Assembly (NCBI GenBank): GCA_019914995.1
Contig: CM034132.1
Span: 8,922,662 to 8,986,661, forward strand
Origin: Acanthochlamys bracteata
Lineage: Eukaryota > Streptophyta > Magnoliopsida > Pandanales > Velloziaceae
DNA length: 64,000 bases
Reading direction: 5' to 3'
The stretch's first letter is position 1; each line of letters begins with the position of its first letter. The notes under the pieces are model-generated. The model saw only the letters and a list, made by a program, of their open reading frames with translations. It was not told where the DNA came from and did not search any database. Of the stretch, positions 13,701 to 24,959 are shown in pieces. The translations under genes were made by a program, and so were the position numbers.

Positions 13701-16008
13701 CAACTCCCTGGAGGTGATCTAATACTAGAGGCTTTCGCCAACACAACTTCGACACAGAAGTGGGACAGGTCAAACCATCAAATTTCTGAAAGTGGAATGT
13801 ATTCTCTATCTGCCTCCGCAATTCTGTCAAGTTTGGGTTTTGCATCAGAAGTTGCTAGTGATGGGAAGCTTCTTGTGGGTGAGGTAGTTGTAGGGGAGTT
13901 GACCCCCTTGGAAAAGGCTGTGAGGGAGGCAAAGCAAAGTTACAAAATGGTAGAACATGCTCAGTCAACTATTGATGGAGTCAAAGTAGATGGACTTGAC
14001 ACTAATATAGCTGTAATGCAGGTATTTTGCATAACTCTTTCATTCATTCAGCTTCGTTACATTTTTTTCATCTCTACTCTAGCGTATCAATCGTTGTAGC
14101 ATGAAACTGCTTTAAAATAAAACAAATTTAACATGTCATACTATAAGATGGAAAGTTAAAGGACTTTCTTTTAATCGAGGTAACTGCTGTACTTTCAGAA
14201 TGGGTAATGAATTTGGGAATAAGAGATTGGTTAAAGGCATGTCCAACTTGTAGTTTTTTCTTTTTTGTTAATTGTATTTATTCTTGTCCTATTGTCCTGT
14301 AATTTTTTTTAAAGAAGAAATTCAGAGGAAGGACCATATATTTACCAAGTGTTCCATGTGTGCAACTTATGTATTTGCCTTTAAAACTAAGAGCATCTCT
14401 ATTTCTGAGTTGTACTGGCTGTTGCTGACTTTACCTTGTTAAAGAATTCAGTTGACTTACTATTTGAAGTTTTATCCTGCAATGTAAAGCGACCCCCGAT
14501 ATTCTCTGTGTTTTGAAATCGGGTTTCATCTACATACCACTCAGTGATGTGCTGGATGTCAATCTTTGAAATACCAAATACGTAAAACAATAGACTTTAT
14601 ACTAACATAGAAGAAGTATAAATTGGATCTATGATGTTTAGTGACACAAACAGATTTGTTTATTGAGCTATTGATAATTTTTTAGGAACTGCTGCACCCG
14701 TTGAAGGTTCTTGGCAAAGCTCTTCTCTCTTTGGTACTCTGGGATGATCCACTGAAGTCTCTTATGTTCTGTTGTGTTTCTTGTTACATCATCTTGAGGT
14801 TCGCGCTATGAGCTTAAACTTATTTCTAAATTCCTACATTTTTCTTCTTTTAGAATTATGTTCGATCACTCCCAAAGTTGATAACCTGTTTGACACTGTT
14901 TGGAGCAAAACTTCAGGATTTAGTGAAAATTTCCACTGGCTAGAACTCAGCACCGAATATTTGTCCTTAATTTGGTTGTTGTTATTGCAAATGCTATTCT
15001 TAGGTATTCAAGTTGGAGGAAGGGTATTTTTCTTTTGTTGAAGTCACCACACAATACAAACACCATAAGATGTTGATACATGTTACGGAAAAGGTTCCTT
15101 GCTGATTGAAACTCTTTTAAGGAATTTGTTTAATGATTTATGTTTACAAGAAATATGTGTGGATTGCTTTAATACTTCTCCGAAACATATGTAAGGTGTT
15201 CCAGTATATGGAACTGTTGATATCAACATATGAACTCATGCAGGGGATGGCTAGCGTATGTGCCTGTTGTGATGCTTCTCTTTACAACAGCCTTCATGTT
15301 CATCACAAGATGTTTGAATCGAGGAAAAGCAATTGATCAAGTGAGGGTGAAGGCTCCTCCGCCAATGAATACTATGGAACAGCTCCTTGCTGTCCAGAAT
15401 GCAATATCTCAAGTTCAGGAGCTTGTCCAGGATGGAAACATCACTCTGTTGAAGATAAGAGCTTTACTGTTGGCTGTTCCATCCAAGGTTCGGATGCACT
15501 TGCCCTTCTCTCTCTTCTATTTATTGATTAAGAGTTCATCCTAAGAAATTACTTCCTAATTATCACTCTTAAACTAAAAAAGTGACTTTGTAGTTTTGCT
15601 TGTTGAGGCTTCATTTCAACTTCATTTCCTAGTTAGAATTTTGTTTATGCATAACTCATTGTGGATTTGGCACTGGACAATTAATTAATTCTTACTAACA
15701 GATTTGTACGTGCATTTACTTGTAGTCAAAGTCTTACTCGTAAAAATTCTGTCGGTGTAGAACATTTTCTTTTGATTTTGCAGACAGCTGACAAAACTAT
15801 GGTGGCTCTGGTGGCAATGGCTTTGACGATGGCCTTCCTACCTAGTCGGTTCTTGCATATGCTAATGTTCCTGGAGATATTCACGAGATACTCGCCTCTG
15901 AGAAGGGCAAGCACGGAGAGAATGATGAGAAGGTTACGAGAGTGGTGGTATAGCATTCCAGCTGCTCCTGTTCTTCTGGAAAGAGATGAAGAAAAGAAAA
16001 AGAAATGA
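10713..16008 (+). CDS. DUF639 membrane protein, 9 exons
   Basis: Exons 10713-10906, 11663-11897, 12046-12215, 12754-12896, 13061-13238, 13454-14021, 14686-14798, 15244-15487 and 15784-16008 join in frame to 689 residues. The typical N-terminal block (IIEGLVREGSFKWP) is followed by repeated conserved segments such as EFPELGGHSRRDYW. Strong hydrophobic segments lie near 520-556 (CYIILRGWLAYVPVVMLL) and 620-645, and the tail is lysine-rich (DEEKKKK). This is the plant-specific DUF639 family (At3g18350/At1g48840/At1g71240 type, from memory), whose function is unknown; the sequence suggests an integral membrane protein. An in-frame open stretch reaches back to 10680, but the ATG at 10713 matches where the conserved N-terminus begins. 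A VQ and a SMP-C2 gene follow downstream, as I recall in Arabidopsis. Confidence 0.9.
11192..11309. repeat. Tandem duplication in intron 1 of the DUF639 gene
   Basis: A ~54-bp stretch beginning GAAGAGAACTTGGTTTC occurs at about 11192-11245 and again at about 11254-11309, with few differences and period about 62. It lies wholly inside the intron. Confidence 0.8.
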
Positions 16009-16173
16009 GCTCACAGTACATAATAGCATTTACATTTGGCATAAATGGTCTTCAGTGACATGTAAATTGAAATACAAATGTAAAATAGTCGGTTGGTAAT
16101 AAAAATGTTCTTTATGCCTTGGTTGTTTTTGTTTTTGGTGTTTTCATATCTCTAACGTTTCCTTAATCATTAA

Positions 16174-16420
16174 GAGCGTGTTTACCAACACTCTAAATTT
16201 ATTTTTTTAAAATTTATTTTAATATAAAATATATAAAAAAATTAAAATAAAATTATTTTATTAATAAAATATTTTTAAAATATTTTTAAAATTTACTATA
16301 ATTATTTTATTAATATATAATTTTATTTTTATAAAATATTTTTAATTTTTAATTTAATTTTTTTAAATAAGTTTAAAAAAATTTATTTTACTCACTTTTT
16401 TATCAAAAATAAACACGCTC
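16174..16420. mobile_element. Tourist-like MITE (247 bp) with TAA target site
   Basis: The left end GAGCGTGTTTACC pairs with the right end AATAAACACGCTC as an inverted repeat. TAA is present immediately outside both ends (16171-16173 and 16421-16423). The interior is A+T-rich without coding sequence. This pattern is typical of non-autonomous PIF/Harbinger elements. Confidence 0.8.
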
Positions 16421-17248
16421 TAAATAGGAGAACAAGCTAAATTCTACAGCTGAGAGATTAAAATAATTTGTTCTGAGCAAAAAATTGTACATTTGTTTAC
16501 AGTAAAATAAATATTAACAACTCGAATTTAAATTCTCATCAGATAAAAAAAAAAAGAAAGCCTTTGAAGTCAGAGACACAGGATGTATAAATAACTGTGT
16601 TTTTTTATAAACGAAAGTGACTTTTTTTTTACTAAAATATTGTTTTTAATTTACGTATTATTTTAAAATATATAATAAATTATCTTTAATTCATTTTTAA
16701 TACAAAAGACTACATTATTTTTAACAATACTATTTTTAAAAATTCAATTTTATAAACTTATTTTTAAAAACTCATTTTTAAAGTAAAAAAAACGTACCCT
16801 AATAAGTAATGCTTTCTCTTTCATTGAGGAATATAACATTTGACTATAAATTATAGTCGAAGTAATTAAGTATATATATTTTAGTTGTAGTAATTAAGTT
16901 TTAATTTTTCTTTTAAATTCTAGTCGGTTTCACAACTGGATTAACATTAGATTTGTTAGTGTATTCTTTTGGTTTCTCAAATTCAGATAAACTGGAAATT
17001 TAATGGACTGAGTTATTAAAATGGCTAATAAGATAGATTTATTTGATTATAATAGTTTTTAAAAATTTCAGAGAAATTTCTTTGAAATGAATGGGGATAA
17101 GAGAAATTATTCAAGTTGCATTCAAAGCCTTTATATATGTTTGAGTCCATTTTTTAATAAAAGTAAATAGATTTCTATCTTTAATATACAAGCTTTTAAA
17201 GCCTGAAACAGCACAATCAATTTGAATGAAGCAAGTTAGTCATGATTA

Positions 17249-18023
17249 GGGATAGTAATCAATTCGAAATTGACTAATTTAATTAGGATTATAGTTAGAA
17301 AATTTGATCAATATAAATATATGAATTGAATTAGGGTTTGAACGAATTTGATCCGATTATTAAATAGATTGATCCAATTTAATCCGAAATTGACCCACCA
17401 ATCCGAATTATTATTTTTAAAAAAAATAATATTTAATTTTTTATTTCTATTTGTTAAATAATTAGTAATAAAATAATTAATAATAGTAATTTATAAATTA
17501 TAGTGTGAGATGAAAATTATAATATTATCGAAAGTATTACTATATAGATGTTTCTGTAATTAAGAATTTAGATTTTGTAAAAAAACTTTAATCAAATTTG
17601 TTAAATAGCTATGTTTATTAAAATTTTTATCGAAAATATTAATATGTATTTATAATCATAGAATTTTAACTGTCACTATATATTTTTAAAAAATAAAATA
17701 ATTTTTTTAATATTTTAAACTTTTGAAGATACTAAAAATATATATTTTAACGGATATTTAATATATCTCATCATTAAGAATATCGTGCACTTTTATTACA
17801 ACTAATATTATAAATTTACTGAAATTTAAACTATAAAATTAATAATTAATAATTTTAATTATTAAATAGGTCGATATAAATTTGATTCGGTTATTAATAT
17901 GTTAAATTATAATTGACAATTTTAGCCCATATAAATTTATATATTATATTAGAATTAAACGAATTTAATCCGGTTACTAAATAAATTAATCCAAAACTGA
18001 CTCACTAACTCAACTTGCGACAC
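17249..18023. mobile_element. 775-bp non-coding element with a perfect 13-bp duplication
   Basis: The 13-bp word TTAGTCATGATTA is present at 17236-17248 and again at 18024-18036, directly flanking this block. The element begins GGGATAGTAATCAATTCG and ends CTCAACTTGCGACAC; the ends are at best weakly inverted. The interior is A+T-rich with several RY-type words (GATCCGATTATT, AATCCGAAATTGACCC) and no ORF. It shares motifs with 8450-9205 in the opposite orientation. The long duplication does not fit the 3-bp MITEs here; its class is uncertain (SINE/LINE-like integration or a degenerate DNA element). Confidence 0.7.
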
Positions 18024-18036
18024 TTAGTCATGATTA

Positions 18037-19839
18037 AAACAGATATGAATAATTATACATATAACCTTTCTTTAAAAATAAATAAATTTTGATAAATTTT
18101 CTTTAAATTCTAATTTTTCAGCTATTTTAAATAGAACCTAACTCAATTAAATTAAAATATCCATAATTTATCACCAAAAGTCATCACTAAATAGACCAAC
18201 TAATTGAATGCGTCTTTTTTTTTTTTCTCTTTGCTTTTTATTTAGATATACTGTAATTTCTTGCATCCAGGCTCCCAGCAAGGTTTTGTTTTGTTTTTTG
18301 GAATGTCTGGAACTGTTTATTGAAGAAAAAAATTCCTCAACAAAAATATATTTTCAAACTTTATAAAAAAAGACTCATATTTTTAAAATTTAAAATAACA
18401 AAAATAATTAATAATAAAATTTTACGATCTAAAAATTTTTATATTTTAAAAAAAATTCTACTAAATATTTTAAAACTTTATTTAAAAAATAAATTAAAAA
18501 GTTTCGGATAAACAAAATGCAGGTTGCTAAATCATAAGTTATTATTATTTATTTTTATACTTATATTACTTTCTATTTTTATAAAGAAAAATTTTAAAAT
18601 AAAGTTTATTTAAAATTTTTTAAAATAAATTTAATTGGTTTACTTAATAAATAATATGTTTTAAATTATATAATATATAATTTATACATATTTTTTAAAT
18701 ATTCACCTAGTTCAAAAAACTGTCCTTATATTACAATTTATTGATTTAAATATTTGAAGAGTAAAGATTATTTCTACGGAATATTATTTTTCAGAGATTT
18801 TAATCATCTTCTTAATTATTAGTCTTCGAACGAATATGCGATCACAATCTTTTATTCGAAACGTGAAAAACATCCCTGACGTTACGTTAACTTCTTTTTC
18901 GAGCTAAACATTTCTAATATATAATTTATTTTTGTTGATCATTGAATTTTTCTTCCAAAATATATTTAAACTCTTTCTAAGCAACTTCGAAATAACTTCA
19001 ATTTTTGGTGTCGTTTCAAATTAAAAATATTTTTTTATCAAAAACTTTTAATCTTTTTCAAAACATATTTTAAATTTAATAAATTAAATATTATGTATGT
19101 AATTATTTTATTATGTAATTTACCTATAAATAATAAAAAATGGGGTCCTTTATACTACTATTATTTTTATTTCATTAATGTGGGCTTTAATTTGTTTAAT
19201 TTTCTTTTCCTTCACCTACTATTTCAAGCTAATTAATTAGACAACTGTTCAGCGCGTCTCTTCAAACGCATTTCTCTTCTACGTCTATATATTTATTTAT
19301 TATTGATTGCTTCAGTGGGTCCCACATATACCCGACAATCCTCGTCCGACACCGTCTGAACTTAATCCCAAAAACCCCTCGTTCTTATCCACTCATATTT
19401 CTCCACGTCACTAAAATTCTTCGTTCTTCTCCACTCATTTGTTGCCACATCATTGTTCTCTATCATTTCAGTTATTTATGTATATATATATACAACCCCA
19501 ACTCTTCTCTATTTCGTTCTTTCTTCCTTCTCTCTTCTTCTTCTTATCAATACTTCAATGTGTTCAAACAATTTCCTTTCAAACCAAGCAATTCATTAAT
19601 TCATTTACTTCATTGCTTTTTTTATTATAAATAGTAGGAAAAATAAAAAATGGACTTTGAGGTTTGGAAAAAGAGAACATCATGGGCTTTCTTTATCACC
19701 AACATCACCAAGTTTGATTTCCAAGATTTCAGTTTGGTTAATTCTATTTTTCTTTTTTAAAAGTTTTTTGTTTTGAAGCAATCAGAAAGAAAATTTACAT
19801 CTGTGAGAGATTCTTGGAAGATTTTGACCGGAAGACAAA
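18037..19839. other. Intergenic region and promoter/leader of the unknown single-exon gene
   Basis: 18.0-19.1 kb is A+T-rich with no recognisable gene. From about 19.2 kb the sequence becomes pyrimidine-rich and promoter-like. TATA-like tracts lie at 19285-19300 (CTATATATTTATTTATT) and 19475-19490 (TATGTATATATATATAC), followed by a CT-rich leader up to the ATG at 19840. Which TATA is used cannot be decided from sequence. Confidence 0.4.
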
Positions 19840-20643
19840 ATGGAGATTGCTGGAGTTCTTGATGCCGGAATCGATCGATTACCGACAACGACGACAACAG
19901 CAACAAGTTCGATTCACAAGTTTTTAATCCTATCCGATCTCCGATCACTATTCACTTGGGCTGCTGTTCTCTTCGCCGCGTTCGCTGCGTCTATCGGACT
20001 CATTCGTCGATCTGTAAAGATTTTGTTCACATTGATCAAGAGAAAGAAGAAAATTTTTCCTGCACCACTGCCGCCGGATTACTTTTATTCTTCCGACGAC
20101 GATGAGTCTTGCTGCTCTTCTGATTCTGATATAGAAATAGAAGAAGAAGAAGAAGAAGAAGACAACGAAGATTTGAACAGTGAAGAAGAAGAAGAAGAAG
20201 ACATGGATGATCAGGGGCATAATTGGAAACTGGAAAGATTAACATTTTGGCCACAGCTGGACGGAGGAGGAGTTGTGAAGCTTTGGGATAGTTTAGGGAT
20301 TGGGATCGATCCGAGAATCAATTGCATGTCGCTGTTTGATCTTGGGCGTTCGCAGATTGTTAAATCTTTCTCCGTGATAGAGAGTCCAGTGGCGGCGTTC
20401 AAGGCTTCGCCGGCTGTACTGATCTCTGCTTCATCGACGGAAGTGAAGGCTTGGGATTCTAGATTGCCCGGTAACAGACCAACTATCTGCAGCGGTGCGG
20501 CTGCTCGCAGACGGAGAACGGCGGGGGGGATTGCCGGAGATGGGAATGGGGAAGTTTACGTGAAGGACGAAAACGATAATATGACGATCGTGGATTTGCG
20601 GCGGTCGCCGGCGGCGTCGAATGCAGCGGTGGGGGAAACGTAG
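19840..20643 (+). CDS. Membrane-anchored acidic protein with WD-like motifs, unknown function
   Basis: This intronless ORF encodes 267 residues. One hydrophobic segment (about 36-56, SLFTWAAVLFAAFAASIGLI) is followed by a basic stretch (KRKKK), then a proline/serine/aspartate region and a very acidic GAA-coded tract of Glu runs at about 98-125. The C-terminal half has two WD-like fragments, VKLWDSLG and VKAWDSR, and recalls a shortened beta-propeller protein, but it is far too short for a full propeller. I do not recognise a named family with certainty. Codon structure, the intact frame and a long leader support a real gene. A damaged inverted piece of it lies 0.9 kb downstream. Confidence 0.75.
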   Translation: MEIAGVLDAGIDRLPTTTTTATSSIHKFLILSDLRSLFTWAAVLFAAFAASIGLIRRSVKILFTLIKRKKKIFPAPLPPDYFYSSDDDESCCSSDSDIEIEEEEEEEDNEDLNSEEEEEEDMDDQGHNWKLERLTFWPQLDGGGVVKLWDSLGIGIDPRINCMSLFDLGRSQIVKSFSVIESPVAAFKASPAVLISASSTEVKAWDSRLPGNRPTICSGAAARRRRTAGGIAGDGNGEVYVKDENDNMTIVDLRRSPAASNAAVGET

Positions 20644-21519
20644 ACGGATAGATTTATTAATATTAAGTCAAAGAGTTTATAAAAGAGAGTAATGCAAAAT
20701 CAACGCAATACTCTATAGATCATAGCTACCAAAAATCAAAGAAGTTAACTTTAACTTGTGATATTAGGTTATTACTTGTGATGAAATTAATTTTACTAGC
20801 TATATAGAGAGGGATTTTAATGGGGAGAATGGTAGGAGAGTATATATATTATAAGTATATTACTTCTTTTGTAAATATATTTGTTTGATTTTTATCCTTT
20901 CAGAAAAAAAAATGATTTCATCTAATTTTGCTATAATTGTTTTCCTATGATTTCATTCATAGTTGTCAGATTCGGACTGATTCGGATGATAAATCAATTC
21001 AAATTTGTAAAAAAAATTTCTATGCAAGTGATATATTTCGACTCACTTCGATCCGTTTTAACCCGATTCAACCCGATCGATCCGTCCGTCCGGATCAAAT
21101 CGGATTAAATAAATTTTACAAAATTAATTAAAAAAATTTAAATTAATGTATATTTAATATAAAAATAATTATTAATAGTTTTATATTGAAAAATAATATG
21201 TAGTTTAGATTTTGTATTTGGATGTGATAATGCAAAAACTATAATTGATTATGTCTTATTTATAAATATCAATTATAGTGATTTTTAATTTTTATATTAT
21301 AAAATATTCAGACTCAAATATGTATAACTAAAAAAATTAATTATATCTCTTTTTATAATTTATCTATTTTATAATTTTATTTTTTTCTAATATTCTAATT
21401 TATTTAAATATATTTTATTATAAATTTTTGTTGCTATTATTGTTGTTGTTGTTGGTACTCCCATGGATGGAGAGGGGAGAGGGGGGGTTTTTTTCTATAG
21501 AATCCGAATGATCTTTTTC
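20644..21519. other. Downstream A+T-rich intergenic DNA
   Basis: This is the 3' region of the preceding gene, then A+T-rich DNA. A short stretch of RY-type degenerate repeat at about 20990-21110 has alternating CGATCC/CCCGATT words. A small (TTG/GTT) run lies near 21427-21450 beside the start of the inverted gene fragment. No gene is seen. Confidence 0.5.
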
Positions 21520-21766
21520 AACAATCTGCGAACGCCCAAGATCAAACAGCGACATGCAATTGATTCTCGGATCGATCCCAATCCCTAAACTATCCCAAAG
21601 CTTCACGACTCCTCCTCCGTTCAGCTGTGGCCAAAATGTTAATCTTTCCCGTTTCCAATTATGCCCTTCTTCTTCTTCTTTCTTCTTCTACTACTACTAT
21701 ATCAGAATCAGAAGAGCAGCAAGACTCATCGTCGTCGGAAGAATAAAAGTAATCCGGCGGCAGTGG
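21520..21766 (-). pseudogene. Inverted fragment of the 19840-20643 gene
   Basis: The reverse complement of this block closely matches the middle of the upstream single-exon gene (about 20069-20360): the region before the acidic tract, then most of the acidic tract deleted, then the segment with KLWDSLGIG and CMSLFDLGRSQIV. Both ends of the parent gene are missing, including start, membrane segment and C-terminus, so it cannot encode the same protein. It abuts the MATE gene fragment. Confidence 0.85.
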
Positions 21767-21848
21767 TCTGATTATGATAGACAAGCAACAATATTGAAAA
21801 GTTCTTACTACTGCAAGGTGGATAATATAAACCATTGAGAATATGTAG

Positions 21849-22290
21849 GCATTGCTAGAGGATGCGGGTGGCAGAAGCTTGGCGCTTTTGCTAACCTTGG
21901 AGCTTATTACATTGTAGGCGTTCCATCAGCAGCTCTCTTGGCATTTGTTCTAAAGATCGGAGGAAAGGTATTGCCTCTTACTTTTACATCATCTTAGCTC
22001 AAACAAGATCATTTCTCAGTTTGTGGCGATTTATGCGAGATCCAATAGGGTCTTTGGATTGGTATCATATGTGGAGTTCTTGTACAAGTAGCACTACTTG
22101 GTACCATCACTCTCTGTACCAACTGGGAGAAAGAAGTAAGTTAAAGTGTTCAGCTTAGGAAAGTTGTTCTTGTGTTCATCTGATTCAAAATTTTCACCAA
22201 CATGTTTTTCAGGCAAAGAAGGCAAGGGATAGAGTAGAGAGCTTACCAAACCCAATTAGTGCCGACACTTTGATTACGCAAGCATCCTGA
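21849..22290 (+). pseudogene. 3'-terminal fragment of a MATE/DETOXIFICATION transporter gene
   Basis: Three terminal exons survive with good splice sites: 21849-21967, 22049-22135 and 22213-22290. They encode 94 in-frame residues ending in a stop. The segment GIARGCGWQKLGAFANLGAY and the following helices (IVGVPSAALLAFVL, WIGIICGVLVQVALLG) are typical of the last membrane segments of plant DTX/MATE drug and metabolite antiporters, followed by the usual short cytosolic tail (NWEKEAKKARDRV). The first ~80% of the gene is absent: upstream is the inverted fragment of another gene. Preserved introns show DNA-level duplication, not retroposition. The ~200 bases after the stop look like its 3' UTR. 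Confidence 0.85.
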
Positions 22291-22739
22291 AATCACTCCA
22301 GATGAATACTATTCAAACTCTAGGTTCCTCTGCTGCTGCCGAAAAATATTTACTCCAGAATGATTGTGCTGGTTTTTGGAAAACGAAGCAAAGAATTTTG
22401 TCGTGCTGCTTCATGAAGAACCAAGCTATTTGGTTACAGAAACTTGCTACAGATTGTACACCTCTTTCAAATGTTTGCAGAATGCTTCTTTGTCCACTAG
22501 TTTAAAATACATGGAGTCACAAATCAACTTTACCTGGATCGTTTGCCTGTTCCTAAGAGTGTCATCCATCTCAGCCGTAATTCTTTTTTTATCTATCAAA
22601 AAATAATTTCTAGATATAATTTTACTTTTGTAAAAAACTAAACATTTTTTGAAAATTTTAAATAAATTTTATTCAAAAAAAGTTATTATTTTAAGCACTT
22701 CCAAACTTACTTTTCAATTGACCGACTAATTTTAATTTA

Positions 22740-23035
22740 GATCGTGTTTCAAACGCCTGTAATTTTAATTTTTTTGGCCAAATTTTAAATTTCGAACAGT
22801 TCATATTTTTTAATTACACAAAGGATTTAGAACTCTATTTTCACACACAGAACTCCAGTTTCAATTTTCTTACTTGCACACTTTTCAAAATAATTATATT
22901 TTTTAATTTTTAACACACTTTTAAAAACTATTGAAACACAGACACTGAACTCTACTTTCACTTTATTTTTCAAAAAAATTTATTTTTTACTTTTCACTTT
23001 CACGAAACTCAGTTACGGATATTTGAAACACGCAC
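22740..23035. mobile_element. Tourist-like MITE (296 bp), TTA target site, absent from the paralogue
   Basis: The ends GATCGTGTTTCAAA and TTTGAAACACGCAC form an inverted repeat, with TTA on both sides (22737-22739 and 23036-23038). The paralogous sequence at 42481 has a single TTA and no element, so this is a verified insertion. The interior shares ACTCYACTTTCAC-type words with the MITE at 52040-52262. Confidence 0.88.
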
Positions 23036-23074
23036 TTAAAGACAAACACAATGGATACACTCTGAAGGATCTTT

Positions 23075-24496
23075 TGATATTCCTATGAGATTAACTCAAG
23101 AGGAGAGGGGTGAATTGAGTTAGTCTATAAAAACTTTATCAAATTTATTATCCTCATCGGCAATGAGCTTACAAATTTACTGTGTCAATACTCAGAAACT
23201 TTATGCAGACGAGAGAGTTTAGATTGTTTACTGACATAAGTGACAAAGAGTAGTGCTCAGAATATTTAACGTGGTTCGGCAAAACTCCTTTGCCTACATC
23301 TACAGTCGCTCTATCACCAGAGCCAAAGTTTCACTAAACCTTTAATAGGCTACAAATGCACCTAGAGCAAAGTGCTTCACCAAGCACACTTACTCTACCG
23401 AATTTCTTCGCCAAAATAACCCCTAACAGCCTACTGGACACACCTGTCTCCCTGGCTGATTTGCTAGCTCTATTACAAGGTCTAAGAGCTTACACCAAAC
23501 TCCATCCGAGCTTCCTTTTTCGGTGCCGGCAGCACCACCTTCACAATTGTCAGTAAAAGATTACAAGAAAATAATTTAAGATTGAGCACAGGATCTATCT
23601 CGTGAATGTTAAGTGTTCATGATGTGATTCAGATGATATGATCGGAGAGGATGCTGAGAGAGATTTCTTCAGCGTGATCGACAGCAAGGTTTGTTTTTGT
23701 AGAAGGATAGAGTTCTTGTATATCTCTGTTTTTTTGTATTCTCTCTTGTTCTTCTTCGTTGCTGTAACTTCCTTTTTATAGAGTTTCTTCTCTGTGCAGG
23801 AACCGTTGAGGAACGTTGCTGTTGGCGCTCTTTTTCATAGGTGGTTCTTCACGGCAGAGAGGAGGCAGTTTTGTCCAGTTAGTTTCTTTCGGCTGTGTTA
23901 GTGCAAGGTCTCTATAGCATTAAATGTATTGTAGAAATTTGAATTTTGCCGCCAGTTGTTAAGAGCTGGATTTGGCTAAATTGCTGTCTGAGACTCGATG
24001 AGCTGATGAGTTGATTTGGCTTGTCCATAATTAATGCAATGCTGGTTGACTGCTTGACTTGATCAAGAACTTTGACTTGTATAATGTGTTTTCTTTTCTT
24101 GTTTATTGAGCTTTTCTTTTCTGTGAAATTGAGGATGATTTTAGCTCTTGTAGATCTTCTGTTTGAAATACTTTAGTCCGTTGTGAGTTTAGACGAATTC
24201 TTGAAGCAAGAGAAATTTTGTTGCTGGTGAACCCAAGGCTCTGTTTCGATACAGAGAAGTCTTCTTATGCTTCAGTAGTCGCGCAGCTGACTGTAATGTG
24301 GCTATGGCATCGTCTGTCCCGTAGACTGTTTATAGTAGCATAGCAGTTAGTTATATGATGGCTATTTTTATCTGCTGTCAATGAAATGATCTTTGTTTGT
24401 CTAATCCTGCAGAACTTGTTTTCAGATTATTAGACTTATATAAATTATAGTTTTTAATTCTTTGTTATCATCAAAATTATCCTTATAATTCCAACA
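23075..24496 (-). mobile_element. Solo LTR of a Copia-type retrotransposon (~1.42 kb)
   Basis: Read on the minus strand the block opens TGTTGGAATTATAAGG and continues TTTTGATGATAACAAA, the classic 5' end of many plant Copia LTRs. It closes with CAATTCACCCCTCTCC and ...GGAATATCA, also typical. Near 23269, on the plus strand, is AACGTGGTTCGGC followed by CCTTTGCCTAC, a word pair often seen in such LTRs. No internal domain, primer-binding site or second LTR is present, so it is a solo LTR. It is absent from the paralogue at about 42521. The flanks are an imperfect repeat, GATCTTTT (23068-23075) and GATCATTT (24498-24505), so the exact junction is uncertain by one or two bases. Confidence 0.82.
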
Positions 24497-24959
24497 TGAT
24501 CATTTAGAATTACTTAAAATAAAATATTCTTTTAAAAAAGAATTTAGTTTGGAATTTTTAAAAAAATAAATTTGTCTTTTGATAGCTTTAAGAAATAAAA
24601 AACTTTATCATACTAATTTATAATTTATCTACACAATTAAAATGTTAGAAAAATAGTTATCTAGAAGTGCATTTGAGAGAAGCATTCAAAACCCAGGCTC
24701 TGTTTGGATCTGCTGTTTTTGGGATTTAAGTCCGAAAAAAGCACAAAACAGGATTTAGAGCGTTTGGATAAAACTAATTTAAGCAGCTTTAGGTTGCTTT
24801 CAACGGTAGATTTAAAAGAAAAGCATCTCCAACATGCTTTCAAAGAAAAGCAGTGCGGCGGCTTTTCTCTTTGCCCTGCGAAAAGACAATTCTGCCCAGA
24901 TAAGTTAGCAAAATTACAAAGATACATATATTTCCAAACCGGACTCAAATTTTCATTTC

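Larger units (their letters stand above)
22512..24670. repeat. Duplicated flank (copy A) carrying two insertions
   Basis: The sequence from about 22512 (GGAGTCACAAATC) to about 24670 matches 42274-42670 once two blocks are removed: 22740-23035 (MITE) and about 23075-24496 (solo LTR). Shared words include CCTAAGAGTGTCATCCATCT, ACACAATGGATACACTC and TAGAATTACTTAAAATAAA. Copy B therefore shows the pre-insertion state. Confidence 0.85.

Noticed and set aside
20131..20205. GAA-rich run as a microsatellite expansion
   Set aside because: It is in-frame coding for the acidic tract of the single-exon gene, so it is reported as protein structure, not as a separate repeat.
23356..23556. 66-codon plus-strand frame
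   Set aside because: It falls inside the solo LTR and is on the strand opposite to the element.
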